Shown here: one piece after another, positions 35,985-43,747 of the stretch
How the letters are laid out: each line of letters starts with the position of its first letter
Position numbering within the stretch: position 1 is the first letter of the stretch
IMG/VR virus record: IMGVR_UViG_3300031974_000668
Location: 1 to 49,807 of that record
DNA: 49,807 nt
From: a virus
Direction: 5' to 3' (one strand)
Notes under the pieces: model-generated
The model's database searches: none
Seen by the model: the letters and a program-made list of their open reading frames with translations, nothing else
Told to the model about the DNA's origin: nothing
Translations under genes and position numbers: made by a program

Positions 35985-37677
35985 ATCCATCACAGGCCAC
36001 GCAGTCTTCCATAGCTTTAGAAGCTATATCCCCACGTAGTACTGATTCAGTCCTCATATAATATAAAGTTTTAATTCCTTTTTTCCAAGCGTCTAAATGA
36101 ACTTGATTAATCCATTTAGGGGAAGCTTCACTAGGAAAAGCTAAATTTAAACTAACAGACTGATCTATATATTGCTGGCGTATACCAGCTTGTCTTACTA
36201 ATTCTAGCTGATTTATTTCTTTAAACGTTTTAAATACTTCTTTAGTATCATCGTCTAATTCTTTTATATCTTGAACAGATCCACCATCTGCTAAAATTTT
36301 ATCCCATGTTTCTTTAGTATTTATACCTATGTCTTCTAATACTTTAACTAACGTAGGATTTTTTCTTATGAACGTACCTTTTGCTGATTGCTCTGTAAAA
36401 ACATTTGCTGCCCACGGTTCAATCCCGGGAGAGATATTCCCAGCAAGCTTGCTATTAGATACAGTGGGAGCAATAGCACGTAAATGGGTATTGCGAAAGC
36501 CAGTACCGACACACCAAAGAGGTTCTCCATAAACGTCAGCAAGAGCCATTGAAGCTCTTTCAGACTCGATTTTAATTTGACTAAAAATTCTTCTTGTTTC
36601 ATATTGCGCTAATAAACCTTCAAATGGTAAACCTTTTTCTTGTAAATATGTATGCCAACCAAGTACACCAAGACCTAATGCTCTACCTTTTTCAGCAGAT
36701 CTTACAGAATTTTCAAAACCTTTTCTGTATTTAGCTCTTTGTATAAACTCCTCAAGCACTCCATCAAGAAACCATATTGAATCATAAATGATATTTGTAT
36801 TTTTCCACTCGTCATATTTAGCTAGGTTTAAGCTAGATAGACAACAAACGAATGAATGATTTTCATCTGTGTGTAATGTTATTTCACTACAGATATTTGT
36901 CATATGTACTTTTAAAGCGTTGTCTTTGTAAGCTTTTGGATTTTGTTTGTTAGTGTTACCTTTAAAAAGTATATAAGGTTCTCCAGTCGCTTTACGTTTT
37001 TGTAATAGCTTTCCCCACTTCTTTCTAGCTTCTGTATCGCCAGCTTCAAGTCTTCGCATGAATTTATCGCCGACGACAGCGCATTGATGTAAGTTAAGCG
37101 ATTGTCTGTTAATGTCTCCTTTAGGTTCTCTAATCTCGAGCCACTCCTCAAAATCGGGGTGGTCAATGTTAATGTTAACTGATGCAGCTCCTCGTCTGAC
37201 AGATCCTTGATTAGTGGCAAGTATTGTGCTATCGTATATTTTACAAAAAGGCACAACTCCGTCGCTTGTTCCATTACCTGTTATTTTAGCACCGGCGGGT
37301 CTGATTTGATTTATACCGATGCCAACTCCACCGCCGTGTTTAGCGAGCAACATCATCTCTAAATTTTTCTGTCCTATGTCAATGATACTATCAGCCACAT
37401 CAATACCGAAACAGCTAATAGGCAAACCGCGATCAGTACCTGTGTTAGATAATACAGGGCTAGCGAGACACAACCATCCTTTCCATATGTACTCAAAAAA
37501 GACATCAGCCATTTCAGGTTTAAATAACCTTTTAGCAACAGTCTTTGAAACTCTTTGGTAAGCCTCTTTAGGAGTTTCACCATTATATAAATAACCTCCA
37601 CCTATTGTTTTTTTATATACTTCGTTATCACCCCAATCAGGATAATCAATCCCCTTTTTCCATTGATTGTTCCACAT
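35983..37677 (-). CDS. nrdA: Class I ribonucleotide reductase, large subunit
   Basis: The 564-residue protein reduces ribonucleoside diphosphates to deoxy forms for phage DNA synthesis. Active-site residues are present: Cys89 in ISCFGID, Asn261-Cys263-Glu265 in NICSEITLH, Cys278/279 in FVCCLSSLNL, the Tyr pair in KTLYYMRTES, and a C-terminal CxxC (EDCVACDG) for re-reduction. There is no N-terminal ATP-cone, so it should lack dATP feedback inhibition, which is common in phage enzymes. It is short compared with cellular NrdA (about 760). It overlaps the small gene upstream by 32 bases. Some internal stretches (for example 37021-37260) are about 43 % G+C, above the local background. Confidence 0.9.
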   Translation of the reverse strand: MWNNQWKKGIDYPDWGDNEVYKKTIGGGYLYNGETPKEAYQRVSKTVAKRLFKPEMADVFFEYIWKGWLCLASPVLSNTGTDRGLPISCFGIDVADSIIDIGQKNLEMMLLAKHGGGVGIGINQIRPAGAKITGNGTSDGVVPFCKIYDSTILATNQGSVRRGAASVNINIDHPDFEEWLEIREPKGDINRQSLNLHQCAVVGDKFMRRLEAGDTEARKKWGKLLQKRKATGEPYILFKGNTNKQNPKAYKDNALKVHMTNICSEITLHTDENHSFVCCLSSLNLAKYDEWKNTNIIYDSIWFLDGVLEEFIQRAKYRKGFENSVRSAEKGRALGLGVLGWHTYLQEKGLPFEGLLAQYETRRIFSQIKIESERASMALADVYGEPLWCVGTGFRNTHLRAIAPTVSNSKLAGNISPGIEPWAANVFTEQSAKGTFIRKNPTLVKVLEDIGINTKETWDKILADGGSVQDIKELDDDTKEVFKTFKEINQLELVRQAGIRQQYIDQSVSLNLAFPSEASPKWINQVHLDAWKKGIKTLYYMRTESVLRGDIASKAMEDCVACDG

Positions 37678-37882
37678 CTTTCTCTGTTATTATTCGTTTT
37701 TCTTTTTCTTTTAATTCTTCTACTAATTTATCCCACTCATCTTTACCTATGTGTAATTGAAAAGCTGTAAGCGTTCCTTTAGCAAGTGTTTCATTAGCAG
37801 CTACTTGCGATAATAAGTGCTTAACAATATTTGTTAAAGCATTTATTTTCTTTTTCATTTCTATTAGTTTACTTTCTTTCAT
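37646..37882 (-). CDS. Small helical protein between nrdB and nrdA
   Basis: The first ATG (37882) gives 78 residues starting MKESKLIEMKKKINAL. A TTG nine bases upstream is also in frame. The protein is predicted all-helical, Lys/Glu-rich and acidic at the C-terminus (TEKDVEQSMEKGD). It starts two bases after nrdB and overlaps nrdA by 32 bases, so it is translated with the reductase and could regulate or bind it. No family is recognised. Confidence 0.52.
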   Translation of the reverse strand: MKESKLIEMKKKINALTNIVKHLLSQVAANETLAKGTLTAFQLHIGKDEWDKLVEELKEKEKRIITEKDVEQSMEKGD

Positions 37883-37884
37883 GT

Positions 37885-38853
37885 CTACCAAATATCTTCA
37901 AAGTCTTCGTTTTCATTTGCTTTACTATAGTCTGTCGGTCTAATTGCGAAAAAATCTGTATGGGTGTGACCGCCAGTAAGATGATAAAACCAATCAAGTA
38001 CAGCAGCGCTATCTCTATCAAAGCTAAAGAAGCGTCTTTTATCTGTATAACCAAGCTCCATAAGTTTTTCATTTGTTCTTTTTCTTATAAATTGTTTTAA
38101 ATCGTTTGCCTTAAGGTTTTCAATATCACCCATCTCAAACATTTTATCTATATATTTTTCTTCAAGATCAACCATGATCTTAGCTGCTTTATAAATATCT
38201 TCTTTACAGTCTTCTTTCAGTGTAGGTATTTCTTCACACATGTGTCTAAATAATTGACAACCCATTTTACTATGTAACGACTCATCTCTTACAGACCATT
38301 TCATTTGTTGACCTATTCCTTTGAGTAGATTACGTAATTGAAAAGAGTATAAAACAGCGAAAGCACTATATAAACTAACACCCTCTGCGAAAGCGGAAAA
38401 GATTGCCAAGCTACGACCGATGCCCACAGGATCATCGCCGTCATAAGCAACCAAGTTGTCAAAGCGTTCCGACGTTGCAGGTTCGTGAAGAAACGCCTCA
38501 AAGTTTTCAAGTCCCAATGTTTCATTTAAATAACTATATGCAACAGCGTGTATTGTTTCTTGTGAGCCGAACATCATAGCCATCTGTTGCACTTCATGTT
38601 TTGGAAACCATGATACGACTTTTTGTGTCCAATAATCTGACACCGCACATTCTGTTTGTGCAAACCCTAATAGTATATTACCAACTAAATTTTTCTCAGC
38701 GTCAGTAAGCTTTTCGTTCCAGTCTTTAACATCACCTGACATAGGTATTTCTGTATGCAACCAAAATGCTTGCGCCTGTTTTAACCAACCCTCAGTATAA
38801 TATATTGGATATTCAAAAGGTTTATAAGGTATTCTTTCTTTAAATAAACTCAT
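37885..38853 (-). CDS. nrdB: Class I ribonucleotide reductase, small (radical) subunit
   Basis: The ATG at 38853 gives 322 residues, preceded by an A/T-rich leader. The earlier frame begins with TTG. Metal-binding residues are visible: Glu68 in AQTECAV, Glu99 and His102 in SQETIHAVAY, Glu157 in FAEGVS, and Glu191 and His194 in DESLHSK. Tyr106, four residues after the His, matches the radical tyrosine position. The first ligand is Glu where E. coli has Asp84. The C-terminus (NENEDFEDIW) provides the tail that docks on NrdA. The stretch 38401-38520 is 50 % G+C by count, above the local average. It works with NrdA two genes downstream. Confidence 0.88.
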   Translation of the reverse strand: MSLFKERIPYKPFEYPIYYTEGWLKQAQAFWLHTEIPMSGDVKDWNEKLTDAEKNLVGNILLGFAQTECAVSDYWTQKVVSWFPKHEVQQMAMMFGSQETIHAVAYSYLNETLGLENFEAFLHEPATSERFDNLVAYDGDDPVGIGRSLAIFSAFAEGVSLYSAFAVLYSFQLRNLLKGIGQQMKWSVRDESLHSKMGCQLFRHMCEEIPTLKEDCKEDIYKAAKIMVDLEEKYIDKMFEMGDIENLKANDLKQFIRKRTNEKLMELGYTDKRRFFSFDRDSAAVLDWFYHLTGGHTHTDFFAIRPTDYSKANENEDFEDIW

Positions 38854-38854
38854 T

Positions 38855-39004
38855 TTAATTATAAGGCATTTCAAATGCTATATCTACAAACGGTAGATAA
38901 AACACATAAGTTAATCGATCTTGTTCTTCATAGGCTCTTGCTCCGAATAATATACCCGGATAAAAACCTACAGACAAAGACCAGTTCCATTTTTCTTTAT
39001 CCAT
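38855..39004 (-). CDS. Conserved 49-residue phage protein
   Basis: The ATG at 39004 gives a small aromatic-rich protein (MDKEKWNWSLSVGFYPGILF, then GARAYEEQDRLTYVFYLPFV). I recall closely similar small proteins from many marine phages, always near nucleotide-metabolism genes, with no assigned function. Its first 8 bases overlap the end of the gene upstream, and it ends one base before nrdB, so it is part of the same operon. It is probably membrane-associated or a small regulator. Confidence 0.58.
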   Translation of the reverse strand: MDKEKWNWSLSVGFYPGILFGARAYEEQDRLTYVFYLPFVDIAFEMPYN

Positions 39005-39170
39005 AAACTTTAATATTGTATTGGTCTTGATAACCAACTAATTCTTTATATTTTATTTTTCCTCTTTGCTCCCACGACCATTTAACCCACTTGTCAATTT
39101 GTCGCTCAGCATATTTTTTCCTAGCTATTATTTTCGCAAGCTTAGGATTAACTCTATTACTCTGTCGCAT
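38997..39170 (-). CDS. Unknown 57-residue basic protein
   Basis: The frame starts at the ATG in the end of the endonuclease gene (43-base overlap) and runs to a TAA at 38997-38999, which overlaps the start of the next gene by eight bases (ATGGATAA). The product is basic and Trp-rich (MRQSNRVNPKLAKIIARKKY, AERQIDKWVKWSWEQRGKIK). The tight junctions at both ends support translation. No family recognised. Confidence 0.6.
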   Translation of the reverse strand: MRQSNRVNPKLAKIIARKKYAERQIDKWVKWSWEQRGKIKYKELVGYQDQYNIKVYG

Positions 39171-39580
39171 TCTTTTTGATTTTGTGGCTTATATAATCTA
39201 TGATACAATTTGTTATCAACTAAATATTTTTTAAATAATTTCCAGCGTAATGGAAAAGACTCGTTAGCTCTACCTTTACATTCAATTATAAAGTCTTTAC
39301 CAACAAAGTCTGGAGTGTATTTAATTGGTAGTATTTTTTTACCACCGCGTTGTTTAAATTCTCCTTTACCATTAGCCGTTCTTTCATGTGATGGATTTAT
39401 AAAATTAAATCCAGAAACTACTTCATAAGTTTGACCCTCGTATTTAGCTTTTATTTTAGCTTTTTTTAAAGCCATATACATATAACGCTCAAGACCTGAA
39501 GCAAATTTGATACCGTCATACGTTACCTTTTTTGCTTGTACAGGTCCGCGTTTTCTTTTTTTATAGATCTTCTTCTTCAT
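39128..39580 (-). CDS. PD-(D/E)XK endonuclease (T7 endonuclease I / DUF1064-like)
   Basis: The start at the ATG 39580 gives 150 residues. Another ATG at 39595 would add five. The fold signature is present: Glu31 in FASGLERYMY, Asp91 in YTPDFVG, and Glu100-Cys-Lys102 in IIECKGR. This is a PD-(D/E)XK nuclease resembling the small phage family of Holliday-junction or host-DNA-degrading nucleases. It probably resolves branched replication intermediates before packaging or degrades host DNA. It overlaps the gene upstream by 20 bases. It also has a very basic N-terminus (MKKKIYKKRKRGPVQ). Confidence 0.68.
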   Translation of the reverse strand: MKKKIYKKRKRGPVQAKKVTYDGIKFASGLERYMYMALKKAKIKAKYEGQTYEVVSGFNFINPSHERTANGKGEFKQRGGKKILPIKYTPDFVGKDFIIECKGRANESFPLRWKLFKKYLVDNKLYHRLYKPQNQKECDRVIELILSLRK

Positions 39581-39866
39581 AATGTAATCCGTCATTACCG
39601 TTTTGACCTATAATATTCATACGGTTTAACATTGCTTCCTCAACTTCATCACGCAAGCAAGCTCTTGCTGCTTGTATGTATAACAATGCATCCATTATTT
39701 CTTCTTGCACATCGATTAGAAAGTCGTTTAAGTCTTTGTCTTTGCCTTCAACTTCTTCCATCATCATTGCACCGTACTTAGCTTGACCAATCAGACTACG
39801 TTGATCTATCTTTTCGATTACTTGTTGTACGATTTTATCGTCTGTTTTTACTACGTAATTACTCAT
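39561..39866 (-). CDS. MazG-like nucleotide pyrophosphohydrolase (small)
   Basis: The 101-residue helical protein has the pattern RSLIGQAKYGAMMM, then NDFLIDVQEEIMDALLYIQA. The EExxDA segment matches the metal-binding helix of all-alpha NTP pyrophosphohydrolases (MazG/dATP-dGTP pyrophosphohydrolase group). Such enzymes remove unwanted dNTPs or (p)ppGpp-type signals. It overlaps the next MazG-containing gene by eight bases, so the phage encodes two members side by side. Activity is inferred. Confidence 0.5.
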   Translation of the reverse strand: MSNYVVKTDDKIVQQVIEKIDQRSLIGQAKYGAMMMEEVEGKDKDLNDFLIDVQEEIMDALLYIQAARACLRDEVEEAMLNRMNIIGQNGNDGLHYEEEDL

Positions 39867-40647
39867 CTTTTACAAATGTTCCGTTAATCATTTTACCTGT
39901 TCGTTTGCTAATAACTTTATAAGCACTGTTTATACAGTCTTCTATAGTAACTCCTTGTAAATGAGCTAGGTTTGTTAATACAACAACCATGTCGCCAATA
40001 GCATCTATAACTTCTGGTTTATCATCTTTTAACAATGCTTTAGCTAGCTCACCAGCTTCTTCTTGAAGTTTAACATATTGCGTGTGGCTGTTGCCTTTAC
40101 TATACAAACCTCTTTGTTCTGCCCAGTCTCTTATTTTACTAAACATATCGCTGTCAGTTATATTTGGCTTTTCATCTAACTGATCTTCACTCCATAGCTC
40201 AGGTGTTTTAAACCACTCAGCAAAAGCTTTATTATATACATAGCATCTATTATCGTTGAACATAGAAGTTTTAACGTTCTTCATTATCCAACGAATAGAA
40301 TCTAAATTAAGTACAAACTCACCGTGTTCTGACTTCCATTCAAATCCTATATTATCCATTAAATTACCTTTTAGTTTTTTAATTGGATAAGGAAACGTAG
40401 TGGTTTGTTCTGTTACGTTTATATTCATTTTATTTAATTTAACTAATTCATTATATTTTTTACGATCAACTTTATAGCCATAAGACTTTTGAAGTTCTAT
40501 CTCTTTCTCTGATATATAATCTATATCATCGGACTGATCAAGAACTTCATATTCGTCTGGGCCATAACCCTGTGTTAACGTAACTCTGTTATTAAGATTA
40601 CATGTAACACCGATCTTTTTACCCGGAATGTGATATAAATAATACAT
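39859..40647 (-). CDS. Fusion of a GIY-YIG-like domain and MazG pyrophosphohydrolase
   Basis: In the 262-residue protein, residues 1-75 resemble a degenerate GIY-YIG nuclease domain (MYYLYHIPGKKIGVTCNLNN; EKEIELQKSYGYKVD). The C-terminal 95 residues carry the MazG core: KLQEEAGELAKALL with Glu196, Glu197 and Glu200, then EVIDAIGDMVVVL with Asp215 and Asp219. Between them is an uncharacterised region of about 90 residues. MazG hydrolyses (d)NTPs or alarmones. Whether the N-terminal part cuts DNA is doubtful, because the usual catalytic Arg and Glu pattern is incomplete. Start and stop overlap both neighbours. Confidence 0.58.
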   Translation of the reverse strand: MYYLYHIPGKKIGVTCNLNNRVTLTQGYGPDEYEVLDQSDDIDYISEKEIELQKSYGYKVDRKKYNELVKLNKMNINVTEQTTTFPYPIKKLKGNLMDNIGFEWKSEHGEFVLNLDSIRWIMKNVKTSMFNDNRCYVYNKAFAEWFKTPELWSEDQLDEKPNITDSDMFSKIRDWAEQRGLYSKGNSHTQYVKLQEEAGELAKALLKDDKPEVIDAIGDMVVVLTNLAHLQGVTIEDCINSAYKVISKRTGKMINGTFVKDE

Positions 40648-41288
40648 TATATTTTATCGTTATATAAATGTAAGTTGTGTGCATAATGATAATATTCACC
40701 AACTTTAATATCTAATCTGTCTGCAACTAATTTTTGTATCATACTAAAACAGTACTGGTCATTGCAGAAACCGTACCAGAGATCATTAGAACGCATTAAA
40801 ACAGCCATGTTTAATCTATTGTTAACAATTGTAAATTGTATCGCGTAAGTACATGGAGTATCTTTGCTATAAAACTTATGTTCTTTAGCGTCATATATAC
40901 TAATTGCTGCGTGTCTAGTATCTTTTTCATGTCTAAGCTTAGCTACAACATAATCCAATTGATCGTTGCGATACATTTGCCAACCGTAATTAGAATTGAC
41001 ACATCTTTCACTGTCAGCCATACGTTCCCATATTGGTGGTACTTTACCGTATATTTCACCAAGCTTGTCAATACTAGGATCACCGGATAAATACCACTGC
41101 CATTCAGCTTCAGCATAATCAGGTTTCCAATTACGTTCTTTATTAAATATATAATTTTCTAATGGGTTTTCTAGTGTAAACCCTACATTAAATAAAGCTT
41201 TAGTATTACCAAAAGGTATACCATCAACTATAATCTTGTCAAGAAAATAATTGTAAGCTTCGTCTGCATTATGAAATTTTCTGCGCAT
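40647..41288 (-). CDS. Thymidylate synthase-family enzyme, Asp at base-recognition position
   Basis: The ATG at 41288 gives 213 residues. With this start, residue numbers coincide with E. coli ThyA landmarks: Cys146 (DTPCTYAIQF), Arg166-Ser167 and Asp169 (LMRSNDLWYG), His207 and Tyr209 (HNLHLYN). The residue at the place of Asn177 is Asp (GFCNDQYC). Asp there is the mark of dCMP hydroxymethylases, while thymidylate synthases use Asn. The enzyme therefore may act on dCMP rather than dUMP, to make 5-hydroxymethyl or methyl deoxycytidylate. A longer start at 41348 would overlap the upstream gene by 80 bases and is less likely. Family membership is confident, substrate is not. Confidence 0.72.
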   Translation of the reverse strand: MRRKFHNADEAYNYFLDKIIVDGIPFGNTKALFNVGFTLENPLENYIFNKERNWKPDYAEAEWQWYLSGDPSIDKLGEIYGKVPPIWERMADSERCVNSNYGWQMYRNDQLDYVVAKLRHEKDTRHAAISIYDAKEHKFYSKDTPCTYAIQFTIVNNRLNMAVLMRSNDLWYGFCNDQYCFSMIQKLVADRLDIKVGEYYHYAHNLHLYNDKI

Positions 41289-41523
41289 ATTTTTTATAAT
41301 AATATTTATAGTACTCGTACATTTGAATCCATATTGATACTGGACCATATGTTAACGGTGATCTATTGTTTTTATTGTTTATCTTTATATCAATGTACCA
41401 AGCTCCTTCTCCATTCGCAAATGGGGATATATATATTCCGTTGTTTATACACCACCTGTACGCTTCCATTTCCTGCGTAGTAGGCATATATTGTCCCATT
41501 ACATCTTTCTTTTTTCGTGGCAT
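41269..41523 (-). CDS. Unknown 84-residue aromatic-rich protein
   Basis: The protein starts MPRKKKDVMGQYMPTTQEME and is rich in Tyr, Trp and Ile (AYRWCINNGIYISPF; IWIQMYEYYKYYYKK). It has no signal peptide or helix-turn-helix that I can see. It lies between primase-helicase and the ThyA-like gene, ends 20 bases inside the latter, and starts directly next to the helicase stop. I recall similar small proteins in flavobacterial phages but know no function. Confidence 0.52.
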   Translation of the reverse strand: MPRKKKDVMGQYMPTTQEMEAYRWCINNGIYISPFANGEGAWYIDIKINNKNNRSPLTYGPVSIWIQMYEYYKYYYKKYAQKIS

Positions 41524-43245
41524 TTATTCCCAAGGCATTGGTTCTTCTTTAATCTGATCTACTATATGTGGTATGAATGAACCTGAATTTGGCTCCCATT
41601 TAAAATGACACTCAGCACCGTTTTCGCCGAGATTTTGAAACTTAACTTTAAGGACTTTTGCCTTGACAGTCTTTGCATCATAATCGCGGTGTACGAGAAT
41701 GCCATGATAACTCGCGTCATACCATTCACCTCCCCCTTTAATATTGTACATGTTCGGTTCTTCGATTTGTCCATCTTTATCTTTATACATTTTAGTAGGA
41801 TGTGCTACAATAAACACAAGCACATCAAACTTTTTAGCAAAGTTTTCTATCTTAGTTAGGTATTCCATGGTATATGTATTAACATCTAACGAGCTAGCAT
41901 TTTTATCTCTAACTTTATTAAAAGGATCAATAACTAAACATTTAATACCCTTACGTTTAACAAGTTCTGCGCCTTTACGCAGCACTGATTCAAGACTATA
42001 CTTATCCATGTCTATAAAAAAGAAATTATCATTTACATGATCTGCTACTTCTTTCCATTTATCTGTATCTATATCATCTACGTTTGGCATATTACCCCAT
42101 ACTTTACGCATTAACTTGTGTGCATGTAAATAGTTTGGAGTATTTTCTGGTGATGCAAATCCTGTTTTCCAGCCATAATTTTTATTATAGCCTACACACA
42201 TTTGATCTACAAAATCTGACTTGCCACTACTAGGTATCCCAGTAACAGTAATGAACTGACCAGTATAAGTTGAAAAAATACTATCAAAGTTGGGTAAACC
42301 AACTTGATAACCTGGCTTGAATCCATTTTTAACAAAGTCCTTAACGTCTCCCTCGATGTCTTTAAATGTTGTGACATTTTCCAAAGGATATGCTTTTGCT
42401 TTGTCAATCGCTTGCTTAAGTTTTTCTTTGCCATATTTTATTAAGTATTCATTAGCATCTTTACAGTCTTCAAAGTCTACAAGAAAACAAGCTTCAGCAC
42501 CTAGTCTACGAACAAACTCTGTACGTAGTGCTATACCAGGAGCATCAGTATCTAACGCTAATATAATTTGTTTTTTATCTTCAAAATAATCTATACAATT
42601 ATCTAGATAATCTAAGTTATTATGTGTTATTGTTGCGCCATTAGGTACAGATACACAATTTTTAATACCCGCTTCGTGTAAAGCAAGTACATCCATTTCA
42701 CCTTCGGTTATAACACAATTATCATAACCTACTATGCTGTTAATATTATAAAATACTTTTTCAGCACCTTTGTATAGTTTAAAATTTTTACGGCCATCTC
42801 TATATTTTACATTAATAAGTTGATCGCCGACATAATAATTAAACTTTATAGTGTTCTCGGTCTTACCGGTTTGTGGCATATACTCAGGACCCTCACTGAT
42901 CTGAAGATCAATTAGGGTCCTAGTAGATATACCTCTAGTTTTAAACCACTCAGCTACTTTAGTACGAGGAATATTAAACTCCTCTTTTGGTGGATCAACT
43001 GGTCTAACGTATTCTTTATCAGTTGCTCCTTTACGTTGATACGTATGTAGTTGAAAAGTGGTGTCACAGTTGTGGCAAGTTCCAAGACCACGTTCCCAGT
43101 CGTATGAAGCACATTTCTTCTTACGGTTTTCGGGTTTTCTATCTTCAGAACAAAGAGGACATATGCCCTGTTTCTTCTGCTCTAGATTATATTGATTGAA
43201 CTGGTCAATAACAAATCCATTGATCTCGTATTGTTCTACTTGCAT
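41524..43245 (-). CDS. Primase-helicase, T7 gp4-like
   Basis: The 573-residue enzyme unwinds the fork and primes the lagging strand. An N-terminal zinc ribbon (Cys29, Cys32, Cys57, Cys60 in CPLC and CHNC) is followed by a TOPRIM primase with Glu181-Gly182 and Asp185 (ITEGEMDVLAL) and Asp232-Asp234 (ALDTDAPG). A DnaB-type helicase follows, with Walker A at 336-343 (GIPSSGKS), Walker B at 436-441 (CLVIDP) and a later VAHPTKM motif. All parts are in one chain as in T7. It stands next to SSB. No phage DNA polymerase has been found, so it may work with host Pol III or Pol I. Confidence 0.88.
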   Translation of the reverse strand: MQVEQYEINGFVIDQFNQYNLEQKKQGICPLCSEDRKPENRKKKCASYDWERGLGTCHNCDTTFQLHTYQRKGATDKEYVRPVDPPKEEFNIPRTKVAEWFKTRGISTRTLIDLQISEGPEYMPQTGKTENTIKFNYYVGDQLINVKYRDGRKNFKLYKGAEKVFYNINSIVGYDNCVITEGEMDVLALHEAGIKNCVSVPNGATITHNNLDYLDNCIDYFEDKKQIILALDTDAPGIALRTEFVRRLGAEACFLVDFEDCKDANEYLIKYGKEKLKQAIDKAKAYPLENVTTFKDIEGDVKDFVKNGFKPGYQVGLPNFDSIFSTYTGQFITVTGIPSSGKSDFVDQMCVGYNKNYGWKTGFASPENTPNYLHAHKLMRKVWGNMPNVDDIDTDKWKEVADHVNDNFFFIDMDKYSLESVLRKGAELVKRKGIKCLVIDPFNKVRDKNASSLDVNTYTMEYLTKIENFAKKFDVLVFIVAHPTKMYKDKDGQIEEPNMYNIKGGGEWYDASYHGILVHRDYDAKTVKAKVLKVKFQNLGENGAECHFKWEPNSGSFIPHIVDQIKEEPMPWE

Positions 43246-43255
43246 TTAGATTTAA

Positions 43256-43567
43256 TTAAAATGGTAAATCGTCTTTTACTTCAACTGCTGCTGCTTTCAA
43301 AGCTGGAGCTGGTGCCCCTTGCTTTGGTGCATCAGGGAAAGTACCGTTGCTCCACACAACTCTAACGTTACCAAGATATTTTTTGGCAACCTTAGCATCT
43401 CTTTCCTCTTTTGACTGATCAACTATGATTGGACCGAAGTTGCCGAACTGATCGACCTCATCGTTAATCGTAATTGATATTGGTAAGTATTTACCTTTTT
43501 TACCATCGATAATTTTATCTTTAGGTATTTCAGCAAGGTTAATACTACCTTTAATAATTCCTGCCAT
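43256..43567 (-). CDS. ssb: Single-stranded DNA-binding protein
   Basis: The 103-residue protein is beta-rich (KGKYLPISITINDEVDQFG; NVRVVWSNGTF) with a flexible Ala/Pro-rich linker and a C-terminal acidic tip, VKDDLPF, very close to the bacterial SSB tail DDIPF that recruits partner proteins. The short OB-fold-like body is in keeping with small phage SSBs. It is encoded next to primase-helicase and recombination genes and would coat ssDNA during replication and strand annealing. Length is at the lower end of the family. Confidence 0.65.
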   Translation of the reverse strand: MAGIIKGSINLAEIPKDKIIDGKKGKYLPISITINDEVDQFGNFGPIIVDQSKEERDAKVAKKYLGNVRVVWSNGTFPDAPKQGAPAPALKAAAVEVKDDLPF

Positions 43568-43568
43568 A

Positions 43569-43745
43569 TTATGCGTATTGATTTATTTGGTTAAACATTC
43601 TCTGCAATTGCTCTTTAGTAGCATTTGTAGTTCTTCTTAAATTATCTACAGCTTTAACGTGGTTCTGATTTTTGTAAAAATTTGTTTCACTAGTTTCTAA
43701 TCCAGTTACACTGCATACTTTTAAATTTAATTTTTTTCTAGGCAT
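43569..43745 (-). CDS. Unknown 58-residue protein
   Basis: The frame runs from the ATG at 43745 (MPRKKLNLKVCSVTGLETSE) to the TAA at 43569-43571, one base before ssb. It fits exactly between the exonuclease stop (43748) and the ssb start. The start leader is A/T-rich. The protein is small and polar with a single Cys and a helical end (KEQLQRMFNQINQYA). I recall similar phage proteins from flavobacterial viruses, but they have no assigned function. Confidence 0.6.
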   Translation of the reverse strand: MPRKKLNLKVCSVTGLETSETNFYKNQNHVKAVDNLRRTTNATKEQLQRMFNQINQYA

Positions 43746-43747
43746 AA

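Noticed and set aside
35921-36058. 45-codon + strand frame beginning in the late terminator leader
   Set aside because: It runs through the terminator hairpin and antisense into nrdA. No conserved feature and no coupling to a gene.
36912-37274. Second - strand frame inside nrdA (120 codons)
   Set aside because: It is an alternative frame of a clearly conserved enzyme gene and the product shows no family features. It probably reflects the locally higher G+C.
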